From Phoronis ovalis (taxonomy: Eukaryota; Phoronida; Phoronidae): a stretch of DNA of 16,139 nucleotides. Below, one piece after another: positions 10,001 through 15,902 of this stretch (positions within the stretch are counted from its first letter, which is position 1; the number at the start of each line of letters is the position of its first letter). The notes beneath the pieces were generated by a model, which did not search any database, was not told where the DNA came from, and saw only the letters and a list, made by a program, of their open reading frames with translations. A program made the translations under genes and the position numbers. The stretch covers positions 1 through 16,139 of the forward strand of contig JAOXYB010024690.1 in the NCBI GenBank assembly GCA_028565635.1. The letters run 5' to 3'.

Positions 10001-13000
10001 AGATATCCACAAATTCCACTCAAAGCCTAGATGCTGCCAATCAAACTGGATCGAGTGCACAAGTTTTGCAGATTACCCGTGTCATTAAACATAGCATTGC
10101 CCCCGTAATTATGAAGGAGGCTAGTACGGAGATGATGGTCATTTTACAAGATCGATGCACAATGGTATCAGAGGATGCCGATTTTTTGGGTGATTGCTGG
10201 TGTGTTTCGAGCCAGATGAAAATACATAAGGTAACGCAGACAGATTGGGTCGGTTATCAATATTTTCATAAAGCAACGCAAGAGCCAGAATACACCAGTG
10301 TCGTTAAGACTGCCAAGGGCCTCAACTACAGCACTGTCAGCCATCTTGGAATGGAAGATAAAATTACAGAAACTGACTGGACAGGAAATGATATGTTCCA
10401 CAAAGCCACTCAGTTTCCTGATGTCAATTACAGTGCAGAGGATAATGAAAAAGGCCATGTCACAACTACATGTTCTTCATCCCCTGCTTGGCAACAAATC
10501 CCAACGTTTCCTGTACCACAAACCCCTGTATCTCAAGTTGCTACCTTCCAAGTACCACCAGGAGTTCCATCTTATCGTACACCTCAACGATATCAGCTTC
10601 CGCAGTATCAGATGATGCAGTCTGCACCACCTTATGGCATGATGTCTCCTATGGCTGCTGCTTCTCCAGGGTTTTATACTAATTATCCTTATTATCCAGG
10701 TGCTCCTTTGGCTACTCCGACTTATCCAGCTGTCTCTGAGTATAATTCAAACCAACCTTATGATTGTAATGCTTCCATGTATAACCAACAAACATAAATG
10801 TGCTATGGAAATTAAACGTCAAACTGCATGACACTGAAATGACTCCTGTAGATAGGTCTATTTAATTTTTGTGTCACATGGGGATTTTACACAAGAAGGT
10901 AGTTTTAAGTGTATCAGGCACTTTGCGGATATTTTTAATTTTTAAAAAATGTTAAAGGGTTACTCTTTTCAGACTTCCATATTATTCCCTTTGTTAGAAA
11001 TTGATACTAAGCTCGAAATATCAAACACTGACAATGTCTTTGCTTAAACATGGATTCTATATAAATATAATTAAACTGTTTTAACACTACTTTTATTGTT
11101 TCAAAGAAGTTGAATTTACCAACCAGTTCGTATAGAAATGATTTCGATGTTTGCATGTACTAGCCAGTGATGATATGTGTGATAAGCAATATTTTCGTAG
11201 TAAGACATGTTTTGTTTGTTGTTTTTGAGAACACATTGGTAGTGAATTTGTTACATCTGCGTATGAACATCTAAATTTGTTCTGAAAATTTTTGCTTCTT
11301 ATTGTGTGTAATGGGGTTTTCTAAAAACTACTTTCCCTGCTAAGCAGCTTAAATAGAAAAAACCCTAATTACTGTACAGATTACTAGTATCTAGATGTTG
11401 TTATCAATATTAAAATTCATACAGTAAGAGATAAGGTGAAAAAAAGTTGAAAAGAATCCAATTTTTTTAAACATTGATGCATAGTAATTTACTTGTGTGT
11501 ATGGTTATGTAGTAAGTTACCTGCCTTTAACTGGTTAATCAACTGATCAATCGAACCTTTTTTTTAACAAAAATTGATTATTACAACAACATTTTTCTGA
11601 AATTATTTCGTGTTAGTTGATCTTGTTCTGCTCCATGTAGATTTACATTACGTTACATTAAGTATAAGAAAAAACATCTATCCTTAGATTGTGTCGTTGC
11701 ACAGGACTGTATCAACAATGTCTAATAAAGACTGACATATTAACTCACAAGTCTTTGCCACTTGGAGGCATGACATTTGTAAATTTTAGGAAAGGTATAA
11801 CTGCAATAAAAAAAAGCTAATGAAGTTTATGGTTCATACAGTATGTAATAAAATATAGTCCATAAATCTAATGCTAAAGTTTTGTTTGAACTGAACAATG
11901 TTTACGAGTAGTGCCACAGTTGTTTAAGGTAACTGGCAAACACTACTGTAATCAGAAGTTGAATGCCTTTCTTATTCAGTAAGAGTAGTATAAATTATCT
12001 TTCTAATTGTTGTTGCATGCTTGATTGAAAAATAGAATAATTTTAATTGTATACATGTTAAGAAATAATCATCAAAGTCAACTAATCTTTGCTTCTGCTA
12101 GACAGCAGCTTCATCTGTGGTTCACATACTTAGACATTTTTTTATCAGGATCAGTTTCTGGTGCTTGAAATATGAATGCATCTTCGCCAGTTGTTAATAT
12201 CAGTCTGTTGTTATATAAGGTTGAAAGATTGTTGATAGATAAGTTTGTTATATTTATGTAGTTTTATTCAATAAATATTGTTGGTGAATTACTGTTTGTT
12301 TGTTTTTTGAGTCATATTTGCACTAATATGTATAGGAAGAGTTGCAGTGTCTGTTTTTGAGTAATAGCTTGCAAAACAAACAATATTAAATTTTGCAGTA
12401 AAGCAAATTAAGGGTCATAGTGTATACAGTCTGCAAGCATATTGCATACTCCATTGTGTTACACAGCATATCATATAGTAAATTTGTTTTTTTTCCATCT
12501 CCAGTTAAGAATTTCATGATTATATTGCATATTGTGAAATATACAATACCTCTATCCACCATGATGTAACTTGCGCTAATAAAATAAAAGGAGGCATATT
12601 GTTGCATGATTGTGAAGTATGTTGTACTTCATGGGAGTCTCTTACTAAGGATGACTGGTTGTAAATTGGACTATTCCTAAACTAAAAAGGCTCTTGTGGT
12701 GGTCAGATTGTGTATACTAAAACATTCTACTGGTGAAATGCAAAGTTTGCTGGCCATTTTTTGTTTTATCTTATTAGTTTTAGAATCAAATGAAATTGCA
12801 AGGATGTTTGAATGACATTTATGATGATGTTAAAAATGCATACTTTTAAAACTACCTAATTTTAAAATGGAATAGGTAATAAGTAATTTGATTTTTGGCA
12901 TCATACCAATCTTAAAGTTTGATGAAATTTATCGTTTAATGGACATGGATTTGGAGTGTTCTTCAAAAATATTTTTTAATTTTCATAAAGATTTACATTC

Positions 13001-14005
13001 CAATTGTAGAAAATTTTAAACTCTGTTTTTTTACAGAGTAAATTTTCGACAATGCTGTGCTTTCAACAAGTTAATATCATTTGAATAGCAACTAGAGTTA
13101 AATTTTTCTCTCAAAATCTACCTTTTTGCATCATGGGAATGTTTGATGTGCACGTTGTAGGAATAATACACTTAAGCCATATGAAAAGAAAATGCGTTTT
13201 TTTTCCATTTACATTGTGAGATTTTTCAGCAATTTAGTCAAATTAATATGCAATTATGATAATATTTAATTTTATCTCTGTTTCCAATTTCATGTTTTGT
13301 TTATTATAAACCATTTACACTATATTTGAAATCTATTTTTTTTCAAATTGCCAGGTTGACCAGCAAAGTATCACAGTATTACAAAGGACAAAAAAAGGAC
13401 AGACCGAATCAGTAATGAAGAAGTTGAGGGAAGAAATGCTGAAGTTAAGAAAAAAGGTGATTTTTAAAGGCTGTGTTGCAATTTTTTGAGGGCTCAATAA
13501 TCAACCATCATCTGAAAGTGAACTATTCACATAAATCTGTTCCTTTTATTCTTTATTTATCTTAATTTTAGAAAAAAAACTATTTTTAAACATTTGTAAT
13601 TATTGGCCTTTGTTACTACTTATAAATTTTAAAACAAACTGCAGAGGCAGCATATTAGTGCCTTACATGGAAAATGTCATTCTTTTTTTTTTTAAAGTCT
13701 TGTGGAAAACCTCTTTGTAGGAGCTGTCTGTTTAGAGAGAGATGTACATGACTTGTATATTCGGCACCAAAACAGCTGTGTAATTGATTTTGTGGGTCAG
13801 GAGTGGATTAACAAATTATTTACTGTTTTGAAAGGAGTACTTATTCGGAACAAAATGCAACAAAACCAGTTACAGAAGCTTAATAATGTCATAGGAGTGA
13901 AATTTTAATTTTCTGTTTTAGAACTTTGTTGGGGAAACTGCAACAGACAAGTGTAAAACAGATGCTGTGATGAATGTTTCCTGTCCTGCTGGAGTGGATT
14001 TGTAA
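700..14005 (+). CDS. DGCR8: DGCR8/Pasha-like Microprocessor subunit, complete 16-exon coding region
   Basis: This encodes the RNA-binding partner of the nuclear RNase III Drosha, which recognises primary microRNA hairpins. Proposed exons are 700-1047, 1537-1669, 2065-2207, 2370-2466, 3147-3230, 3556-3625, 3836-3902, 4163-4235, 4702-4803, 5498-5596, 6128-6207, 6930-7030, 7663-7762, 8295-8435, 13355-13456 and 13922-14005. All junctions are GT...AG and the frame stays open through about 607 residues (human about 773). Visible domains: Lys-rich and acidic N-terminus 1-160, WW-like core about 170-202, heme-type IPCL at 217-220, basic segment with a TWKERR motif about 270-315, dsRBD1 about 343-416, dsRBD2 about 442-522, and C-terminal helix plus tail 547-607. 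Identification rests on long collinear similarity to DGCR8 as I know it. The start ATG at 700 opens the only long frame feeding exon 2 and begins a Lys-rich N-terminus. A competing terminal exon lies at 9892-10797. Exon borders are by eye, without transcripts. Confidence 0.94.
1537..1669 (+). CDS. DGCR8: DGCR8-like exon 2: acidic DALLDEG segment
   Basis: Residues 117 to about 160, entering in phase 0 after TATTTAG and leaving in phase 1 at G|GTAAGT. It continues the acidic tract ([20 protein letters not shown]) and then a KKKK basic patch. The order acidic DxxALLxEG followed by basic residues matches the segment just before the WW/heme region in DGCR8 of other animals. Confidence 0.92.
2065..2207 (+). 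CDS. DGCR8: DGCR8-like exon 3: WW-type core of the heme-binding/dimerisation region
   Basis: Residues 161-208. It contains [15 protein letters not shown] at 170-184, YLHKESRV at 186-193 and SRPYFLG at 197-203, the diagnostic core of the DGCR8 RNA-binding heme domain. The first WW tryptophan is Trp174. The position corresponding to the second tryptophan in vertebrate DGCR8 (TWSRPYF) is Leu196 here (TTA codon). Acceptor TTTTTTGCAG and donor GTAAGT are both strong. Phase in is 1 and phase out is 0. Confidence 0.96.
2370..2466 (+). CDS. DGCR8: DGCR8-like exon 4: IPCL heme-ligand motif
   Basis: Residues 209-240. [16 protein letters not shown] carries the IPCL motif at 217-220. Cys219 corresponds to the cysteine that ligates heme in vertebrate DGCR8 (human Cys352), and Pro218 precedes it as in the family. 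The exon then becomes Glu/Lys-rich linker. Donor is G|GTAAAA, phase 1. Heme binding itself is inferred from family knowledge. Confidence 0.95.
3147..3230 (+). CDS. DGCR8: DGCR8-like exon 5: short disordered linker
   Basis: Residues 241-268, a charged, low-conservation linker after the IPCL motif. Acceptor CTTTCAG and donor A|GTAAGA are good, and both phases (1 in, 1 out) fit the neighbours. The equivalent linker in human DGCR8 is much longer. With phase 1 at both ends the exon could be skipped in frame. It is the least conserved exon, so its support is splice signals and phase rather than homology. Confidence 0.8.
3556..3625 (+). CDS. DGCR8: DGCR8-like exon 6: second part of the heme region
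   Basis: Residues 269-291. [19 protein letters not shown] matches the family segment (human [21 protein letters not shown]) that completes the RNA-binding heme domain after the variable linker. Acceptor TTTTATTTTAG, donor GTAAGC, phase 1 in and 2 out. Gly292 is split across the next intron. Confidence 0.93.
3836..3902 (+). CDS. DGCR8: DGCR8-like exon 7: TWKERR basic segment
   Basis: Residues 292-314. [15 protein letters not shown] aligns with the family's TWAERR basic stretch, expected to contact RNA. The donor ATG|GTGAAT is weak, but the join SRPTM|PANTKVI aligns with human ERPILPANQKLI without a gap, which supports it. Phase 2 in, 0 out. Confidence 0.9.
4027..4154 (+). repeat. 64-bp tandem duplication at the end of intron 7
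   Basis: Copies 4027-4090 and 4091-4154 differ at one base (T4044 versus C4108). The second copy ends eight bases before the exon 8 splice junction. The duplication therefore repeats the sequence where the branch point is expected, although only the distal copy is followed by GCAG. The near-identity suggests a recent event. Confidence 0.95.
4163..4235 (+). CDS. DGCR8: DGCR8-like exon 8: PANTKVI linker to dsRBD1
   Basis: Residues 315-338, starting [15 protein letters not shown], a conserved strand-rich segment preceding dsRBD1. The acceptor TATTTGCAG lies directly after a 64-bp tandem duplication in the intron (4027-4154). Phase 0 in, 1 out (donor G|GTAACA). Confidence 0.92.
4702..4803 (+). 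CDS. DGCR8: DGCR8-like exon 9: first half of dsRBD1
   Basis: Residues 339-372. [20 protein letters not shown] closely matches human [20 protein letters not shown], the first helix of dsRBD1 with its lead-in. Acceptor CATTTCAG, donor G|GTATGT; phase 1 in and out. Confidence 0.96.
5498..5596 (+). CDS. DGCR8: DGCR8-like exon 10: dsRBD1 strands and KKxAK helix start
   Basis: Residues 373-405. It holds the beta strands ([17 protein letters not shown]) and the start of the second helix, NKKAAKLEA. The KKxAK motif there is the typical phosphate-contacting site of dsRBDs. Acceptor GTTTTCAG, donor G|GTAAAT; phase 1 in and out. Confidence 0.95.
6128..6207 (+). CDS. DGCR8: DGCR8-like exon 11: end of dsRBD1 and inter-domain linker
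   Basis: Residues 406-432. [11 protein letters not shown] completes the second helix of dsRBD1 (human NKAARATLEILIPD) and is followed by a Glu/Lys-rich linker. Acceptor TATTTCAG, donor TCA|GTGAGT; phase 1 in, 0 out. Confidence 0.94.
6495..6554 (+). repeat. Perfect 30-bp tandem duplication in intron 11
   Basis: Two identical 30-bp units, 6495-6524 and 6525-6554, each starting AAAATTACCAGAAATATT. They lie mid-intron, far from both splice sites. A simple recent slippage or duplication is the likely origin. Confidence 0.95.
6930..7030 (+). CDS. DGCR8: DGCR8-like exon 12: inter-domain helix and dsRBD2 start
   Basis: Residues 433-465. [12 protein letters not shown] (human YFNHISIEDSRV) packs between the two dsRBDs in the family. 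[16 protein letters not shown] (human AGLLSPYQILHECLKR) begins dsRBD2. Acceptor TTTTCAG, donor GTATGT; phase 0 in, 2 out. Confidence 0.96.
7663..7762 (+). CDS. DGCR8: DGCR8-like exon 13: dsRBD2 strands
   Basis: Residues 466-499. [11 protein letters not shown] and [13 protein letters not shown] align with human RNHGMGDTSIK and SEYVMACGKHTVR, the central strands of dsRBD2. Acceptor ATTTTATAG, donor TCT|GTGAGT; phase 2 in, 0 out. Confidence 0.95.
8295..8435 (+). CDS. DGCR8: DGCR8-like exon 14: end of dsRBD2, branch point for two C-termini
   Basis: Residues 500-546. [20 protein letters not shown] (human [20 protein letters not shown]) is the second helix of dsRBD2, followed by [11 protein letters not shown]. 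The donor AAG|GTAGAT is phase 0. Two downstream acceptors are phase-compatible: 9892 (large terminal exon) and 13355 (conserved Drosha-binding tail). This exon would be common to both forms. Confidence 0.95.
8436..9891 (+). other. Long intron before the alternative terminal exon
   Basis: About 1.45 kb of AT-rich sequence with no recognisable exon, RNA gene or repeat. A short open stretch at 8648-8863 has no similarity that I recognise and no convincing splice borders. The intron ends TTTTGTTGTAG, whose TAG is an in-frame stop directly upstream of the next exon. That exon's frame therefore opens exactly at the splice site. Confidence 0.6.
9892..10797 (+). CDS. Probable alternative last exon of the DGCR8-like gene (301-residue novel C-terminus)
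   Basis: The frame runs from the TTTTGTTGTAG acceptor, in phase 0 with exon 14, through 301 codons to TAA. It is more GC-rich than its flanks, as coding sequence is here. In order: acidic EEDSSDL...[13 protein letters not shown] (34-37); Thr/Ser-rich region; KVTQTDW (113-119) and HKATQE (126-131); a second copy KITETDW (157-163) and HKATQF (170-175), 44 residues later; then a Pro/Tyr/Met/Gln/Ser-rich tail (about 192-301) ending in YNQQT. I recognise no domain. Joined to exon 14 it would give about 847 residues lacking the Drosha-binding tail. It could instead be the last exon of a nested gene: the first internal ATG is at 9940 (MDEIEDP). The exon call is firmer than the isoform call. Confidence 0.72.
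   Translation, partial: EEDSSDLTCDQSIEVDMDEIEDPNVLQNTNDASAQTEISTNSTQSLDAANQTGSSAQVLQITRVIKHSIAPVIMKEASTEMMVILQDRCTMVSEDADFLGDCWCVSSQMKIHKVTQTDWVGYQYFHKATQEPEYTSVVKTAKGLNYSTVSHLGMEDKITETDWTGNDMFHKATQFPDVNYSAEDNEKGHVTTTCSSSPAWQQIPTFPVPQTPVSQVATFQVPPGVPSYRTPQRYQLPQYQMMQSAPPYGMMSPMAAASPGFYTNYPYYPGAPLATPTYPAVSEYNSNQPYDCNASMYNQQT
10231..10236 (+). promoter_or_regulatory. Possible internal 5' splice site (AAG|GTAACG) in the alternative exon
   Basis: CATAAG|GTAACG fits a metazoan donor reasonably well. The segment 9892-10230 is 339 nt, exactly 113 codons, so splicing from here to 13355 keeps phase 0. It would insert a 113-residue acidic cassette while preserving the Drosha-binding tail, giving about 720 residues. 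The site falls immediately before the VTQTDW repeat. No transcript evidence. Confidence 0.3.
10798..12295 (+). other. Probable 3' UTR of the alternative terminal exon
   Basis: AT-rich, non-coding sequence with no further exon after the TAA. AATAAA occurs at 11724, 11805, 11847 and 12270. The last is followed by a T/GT-rich tract, including TGTTTGTTTGTTTTTT at about 12293-12308, which suits polyadenylation shortly after 12275. The UTR would be about 1.5 kb if that site is used. Confidence 0.5.
12270..12308 (+). terminator. Polyadenylation signal AATAAA plus GT-rich downstream element
   Basis: AATAAA at 12270-12275 is followed 15-30 nt later by a run of TGTTTGTTTGTTTTTT. This is the usual arrangement of a metazoan cleavage/polyadenylation site. 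It is the best-formed such site in the 4.9-kb intron and lies downstream of the alternative terminal exon. Confidence 0.55.
12296..13354 (+). other. Intron segment before the conserved C-terminal exons
   Basis: About 1 kb of AT-rich sequence with poly-T runs. I see no exon, repeat or RNA gene. It ends in the acceptor CAAATTGCCAG used by exon 15. Confidence 0.6.
13355..13456 (+). CDS. DGCR8: DGCR8-like exon 15: Drosha-binding C-terminal helix
   Basis: Residues 547-580. [12 protein letters not shown] followed by [15 protein letters not shown] aligns with human SVIELQQYAKKN...ILSKLQEEMKRLAEE, the amphipathic C-terminal helix that docks on Drosha. Phase 0 on both sides. The donor AAG|GTGATT is weak, but the following exon is also homologous, which supports the splice. 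Confidence 0.92.
13457..13921 (+). other. Last intron of the DGCR8-like gene
   Basis: A 465-bp GT...AG intron. It contains a 68-codon open stretch at 13702-13908 preceded by an acceptor-like CTTTGTAG (13720). Entry there from exon 15 hits TAG after four codons. I recognise no protein in it, so it is left as intron. Confidence 0.7.
13922..14005 (+). CDS. DGCR8: DGCR8-like exon 16: conserved C-terminal end and stop
   Basis: Residues 581-607 and [17 protein letters not shown] aligns with the extreme C-terminus of vertebrate DGCR8 ([20 protein letters not shown]). This shows that the ancestral tail is intact and that the large exon at 9892 is an addition rather than a replacement. Acceptor TTCTGTTTTAG, phase 0. 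Confidence 0.92.
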   Translation, partial: NFVGETATDKCKTDAVMNVSCPAGVDL

Positions 14006-14487
14006 TCACAAACCCTGTTGTATAATACTTGTATATAATGTTGCTCAATCGTGGACGAAATAATGGGGAAAAATGCAATTATCATCATGTAATAACTTAT
14101 TTTTATTGTTTTCTTATATTAAACAGTTTATTGCATACAACAAACTAAACAACTGTGTACATGCTATTGTCTGAAAGATCAGTTTAAATAAATCTTAAAG
14201 TGGAAGGCAACCTCTTAACATAATTTAGTTAGCTACTCCGTACCTCAAGATGTACCATCTTGGAACAATTTGCAAAATTGCATAAACATCTCGACATGAC
14301 TTGTAACATTTGTTATTGTACTCACAAGCTGCAGCTTGGAGAAGTTGTAAAAACAAAAGTTCTTTAGGGGAATTATCATTAATTATGGCATCGGGGCTGC
14401 AAACTTTGCCTTGCCTAGGAACATGTAAATGCCCAAGAGAGCGGTGAAATAACTAATTTGTGAGGTCATCCATTGTGCCACAGTCCA
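14006..14487 (+). other. 3' UTR and flank of the canonical transcript
   Basis: Non-coding sequence with candidate polyadenylation signals ATTAAA at 14118 and AATAAA at 14187. A further AATAAA lies beyond this segment at 14675, before GTGGCATTTTT. TGTATATA at 14030-14037 is a perfect match to the Pumilio/PUF site UGUANAUA. Which signal is used cannot be decided. Confidence 0.5.
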
Positions 14488-14571
14488 GGGTCCAGTTTCA
14501 CAAAACTTTGTACAGTTTTTTTCAAAAGATTTTTCATATGCGACCCTATGAAGCTTTGTGAAACTGGGCCC
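14488..14571. mobile_element. MITE-like inverted-repeat element (CCAGTTTCACAAA termini)
   Basis: The left arm at 14488-14508, beginning GGGTCCAGTTTCACAAA, is the inverse of the right arm at 14551-14571, ending TTTGTGAAACTGGGCCC, at about 19 of 21 positions. About 42 bp lie between them and there is no coding content. Short elements with this CCAGTTTCACAAAG-type end are, from memory, widespread in marine invertebrate genomes. No target-site duplication is visible. Confidence 0.7.
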
Positions 14572-14990
14572 GGGTATAAAAAAGGACTAGAATGTACCAG
14601 TTTATTACATAGTAGCTCAAGTAAATGATAATACATTTTATTAAATTTACATGCTCTTCATAACTTTTGAAGAAAATAAAGCTGTGGCATTTTTAAATTA
14701 ATTAAAATTAGTCTGCTTGATAATACACGCAAAAATTCCATGAGAAAACATTGGAGAGTTTTTTCGTGTGTAAACAACATATTTGTCATATGATGAATGG
14801 CCCTAGAGATGTGTTCACTGTTTGGCTGACATGCCTCGACTGATTGGATGCGGTACGTAATATCTAATAATATTGTTTATATGCGGCTTGATTCTATATT
14901 AGTATCTGATGCCGTTGCATGTGTAAGAAGCATATATGTGCAATTTGTTTTGGAGGTGTATGTGACTCGGTTTGTCAGTAGAGATCTTAT
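14572..14990. other. Intergenic or intronic sequence between convergent loci
   Basis: AT-rich DNA with no recognised exon on either strand. An AATAAA on the plus strand lies at 14675. On the minus strand it would be intron or 3' flank of the right-hand gene, and no continuation of that gene's protein was found here. Confidence 0.5.
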
Positions 14991-14997
14991 TACCTAC

Positions 14998-15300
14998 CAT
15001 ACAGATATATAAAACTCTAGATTTGTAAGCGGTATGTTTAGACGAGGTACAATCCTTTTTTGCAGCTTTGGAATGTTTCGCTCGTAGAGTATTTCGAAAG
15101 TGTGAACATAGGTGGCACCGACCATTTTTCTGCATAAGCATCATGCAATCTGAAGCCCTAACAGTGCTGCTATAGCCTTCCCCCATGGGTCCTTCTCGGT
15201 ACCCTAATGTCTTCAGATCCTTCGAAATTGTGCACCAAGCTGGTACAAAGTCCTGGTACATTTCTTCATTGTTACCTATGCATATTGTTGTATAGATTAA
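14998..15300 (-). CDS. Minus-strand gene, Cys-rich TVR...CxxC segment
   Basis: This frame is offset from the preceding exon. It reads CIGNNEEMYQDF, then YSSTVRASDC, GRCHLCSHFRNTLRAKHSK and DCTSSKHTAYK. The C-x9-C-x2-C spacing followed by basic RNTLR could be a small zinc-binding or DNA-binding module. A plausible donor ATG|GTAGGT lies at 14998/14997. Beyond it the frame stays open to 14899 but looks unconserved. Confidence 0.5.
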
Positions 15301-15549
15301 TATCTTGTAATAGTGACAACACATTTTTAGGCGCTATCAGAAAGGGTCCGGCTTTTTGAGAGATGGGATGAGACATTGGCAATGCTTTGCTATGCACTTT
15401 AATCAAGTATGAAAAATTGTCAAGATCAAGTGTGACAACAACTTTGCAAAGAGGCTCTTCATCCACCGCTGTAAGTTTCACAAGGTGCACCTTTTCATTC
15501 TTGCCAAGTTGACAATGCCATCCAGGTGGTAAAGTTAAATCCTGAATGC
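15285..15549 (-). CDS. Minus-strand gene, middle exon (LPPGWHC segment)
   Basis: After the acceptor TTATTTTAG the frame gives GIQDLTLPPGWHCQLG, then KVHLVKLTAVDEEP, VVVTLDLDNFSYLIKVHSKA and LPMSHPISQKAGPFL, running to a TAA at 15272-15274. The right boundary is clear. The left end is uncertain because conserved-looking sequence continues in a different frame. LPxGW followed by alternating hydrophobic residues suggests a small beta-rich domain, which I cannot name. Confidence 0.55.
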
Positions 15550-15611
15550 CTAAAATAACAGGAATAAGATTAAATACAGGGAATTTTTAAAAATGAATGT
15601 GCAAAAACTAT

Positions 15612-15648
15612 GATATATAAAACTCTTACACTAAGAGTTTTATATATC
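15612..15648. repeat. Perfect 17-bp inverted repeat (hairpin) with 3-nt loop
   Basis: The left arm GATATATAAAACTCTTA (15612-15628) is exactly complementary to the right arm TAAGAGTTTTATATATC (15632-15648), separated by CAC. It is a near-palindrome and shares its TATATATCCTA right flank with the second hairpin about 230 bp away. Confidence 0.95.
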
Positions 15649-15836
15649 CTAATAACAGTAACATTACAAACATAAAGGCTACCATAAATAAAGGAAACAC
15701 TCTCACCTATTACAACTGCTAACTGAGTTTGCATTTGACACCATACAATATTGCATCAAAAGGATTATAACACTACATAATGACAAGGTAAATAGTAAAA
15801 CATTGCTCAAGAGGTACTAGGAAAATCGATAGTTAA

Positions 15837-15902
15837 ATTGATATCTAGGATATTTAAAACTATAAGACTCTTAGAGATTTATATATCCTAGTTGATATCA
15901 AT
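15837..15902. repeat. Imperfect 66-nt hairpin related to the one at 15612
   Basis: The left arm starts ATTGATATCTAGGATAT and the right arm ends ATATCCTAGTTGATATCAAT. They pair over about 30 bp with a 3-nt bulge and a few mismatches around an ACTC centre. It shares ACTCTTA and TATATATCCTA with the 15612 hairpin, suggesting two copies of one palindromic element. Confidence 0.8.

Noticed and set aside
9826-10458. Minus-strand open frames opposite the alternative exon
   Set aside because: They are shadows of the plus-strand coding frame. The plus strand has the acceptor, the in-phase join, the amino-acid repeats and the UTR signals.
9910-10797. The 295-codon frame read as an independent gene starting at TTG (9910)
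   Set aside because: TTG is not a usual animal start. The frame opens exactly at a 3' splice site, so it is an exon. A nested gene starting at ATG 9940 remains possible and is mentioned with the feature.
13702-13908. 68-codon open stretch in the last DGCR8 intron with an upstream acceptor-like CTTTGTAG
   Set aside because: It has no ATG near its beginning and no similarity I recognise. Entering it from exon 15 (phase 0) meets TAG after four codons; only an incompatible phase would read it.
14790-14829. C/D-box snoRNA candidate: ATGATGA followed by CTGA
   Set aside because: The boxes are only about 35 nt apart, with no terminal stem and no C'/D' pair. Too short for a C/D snoRNA.
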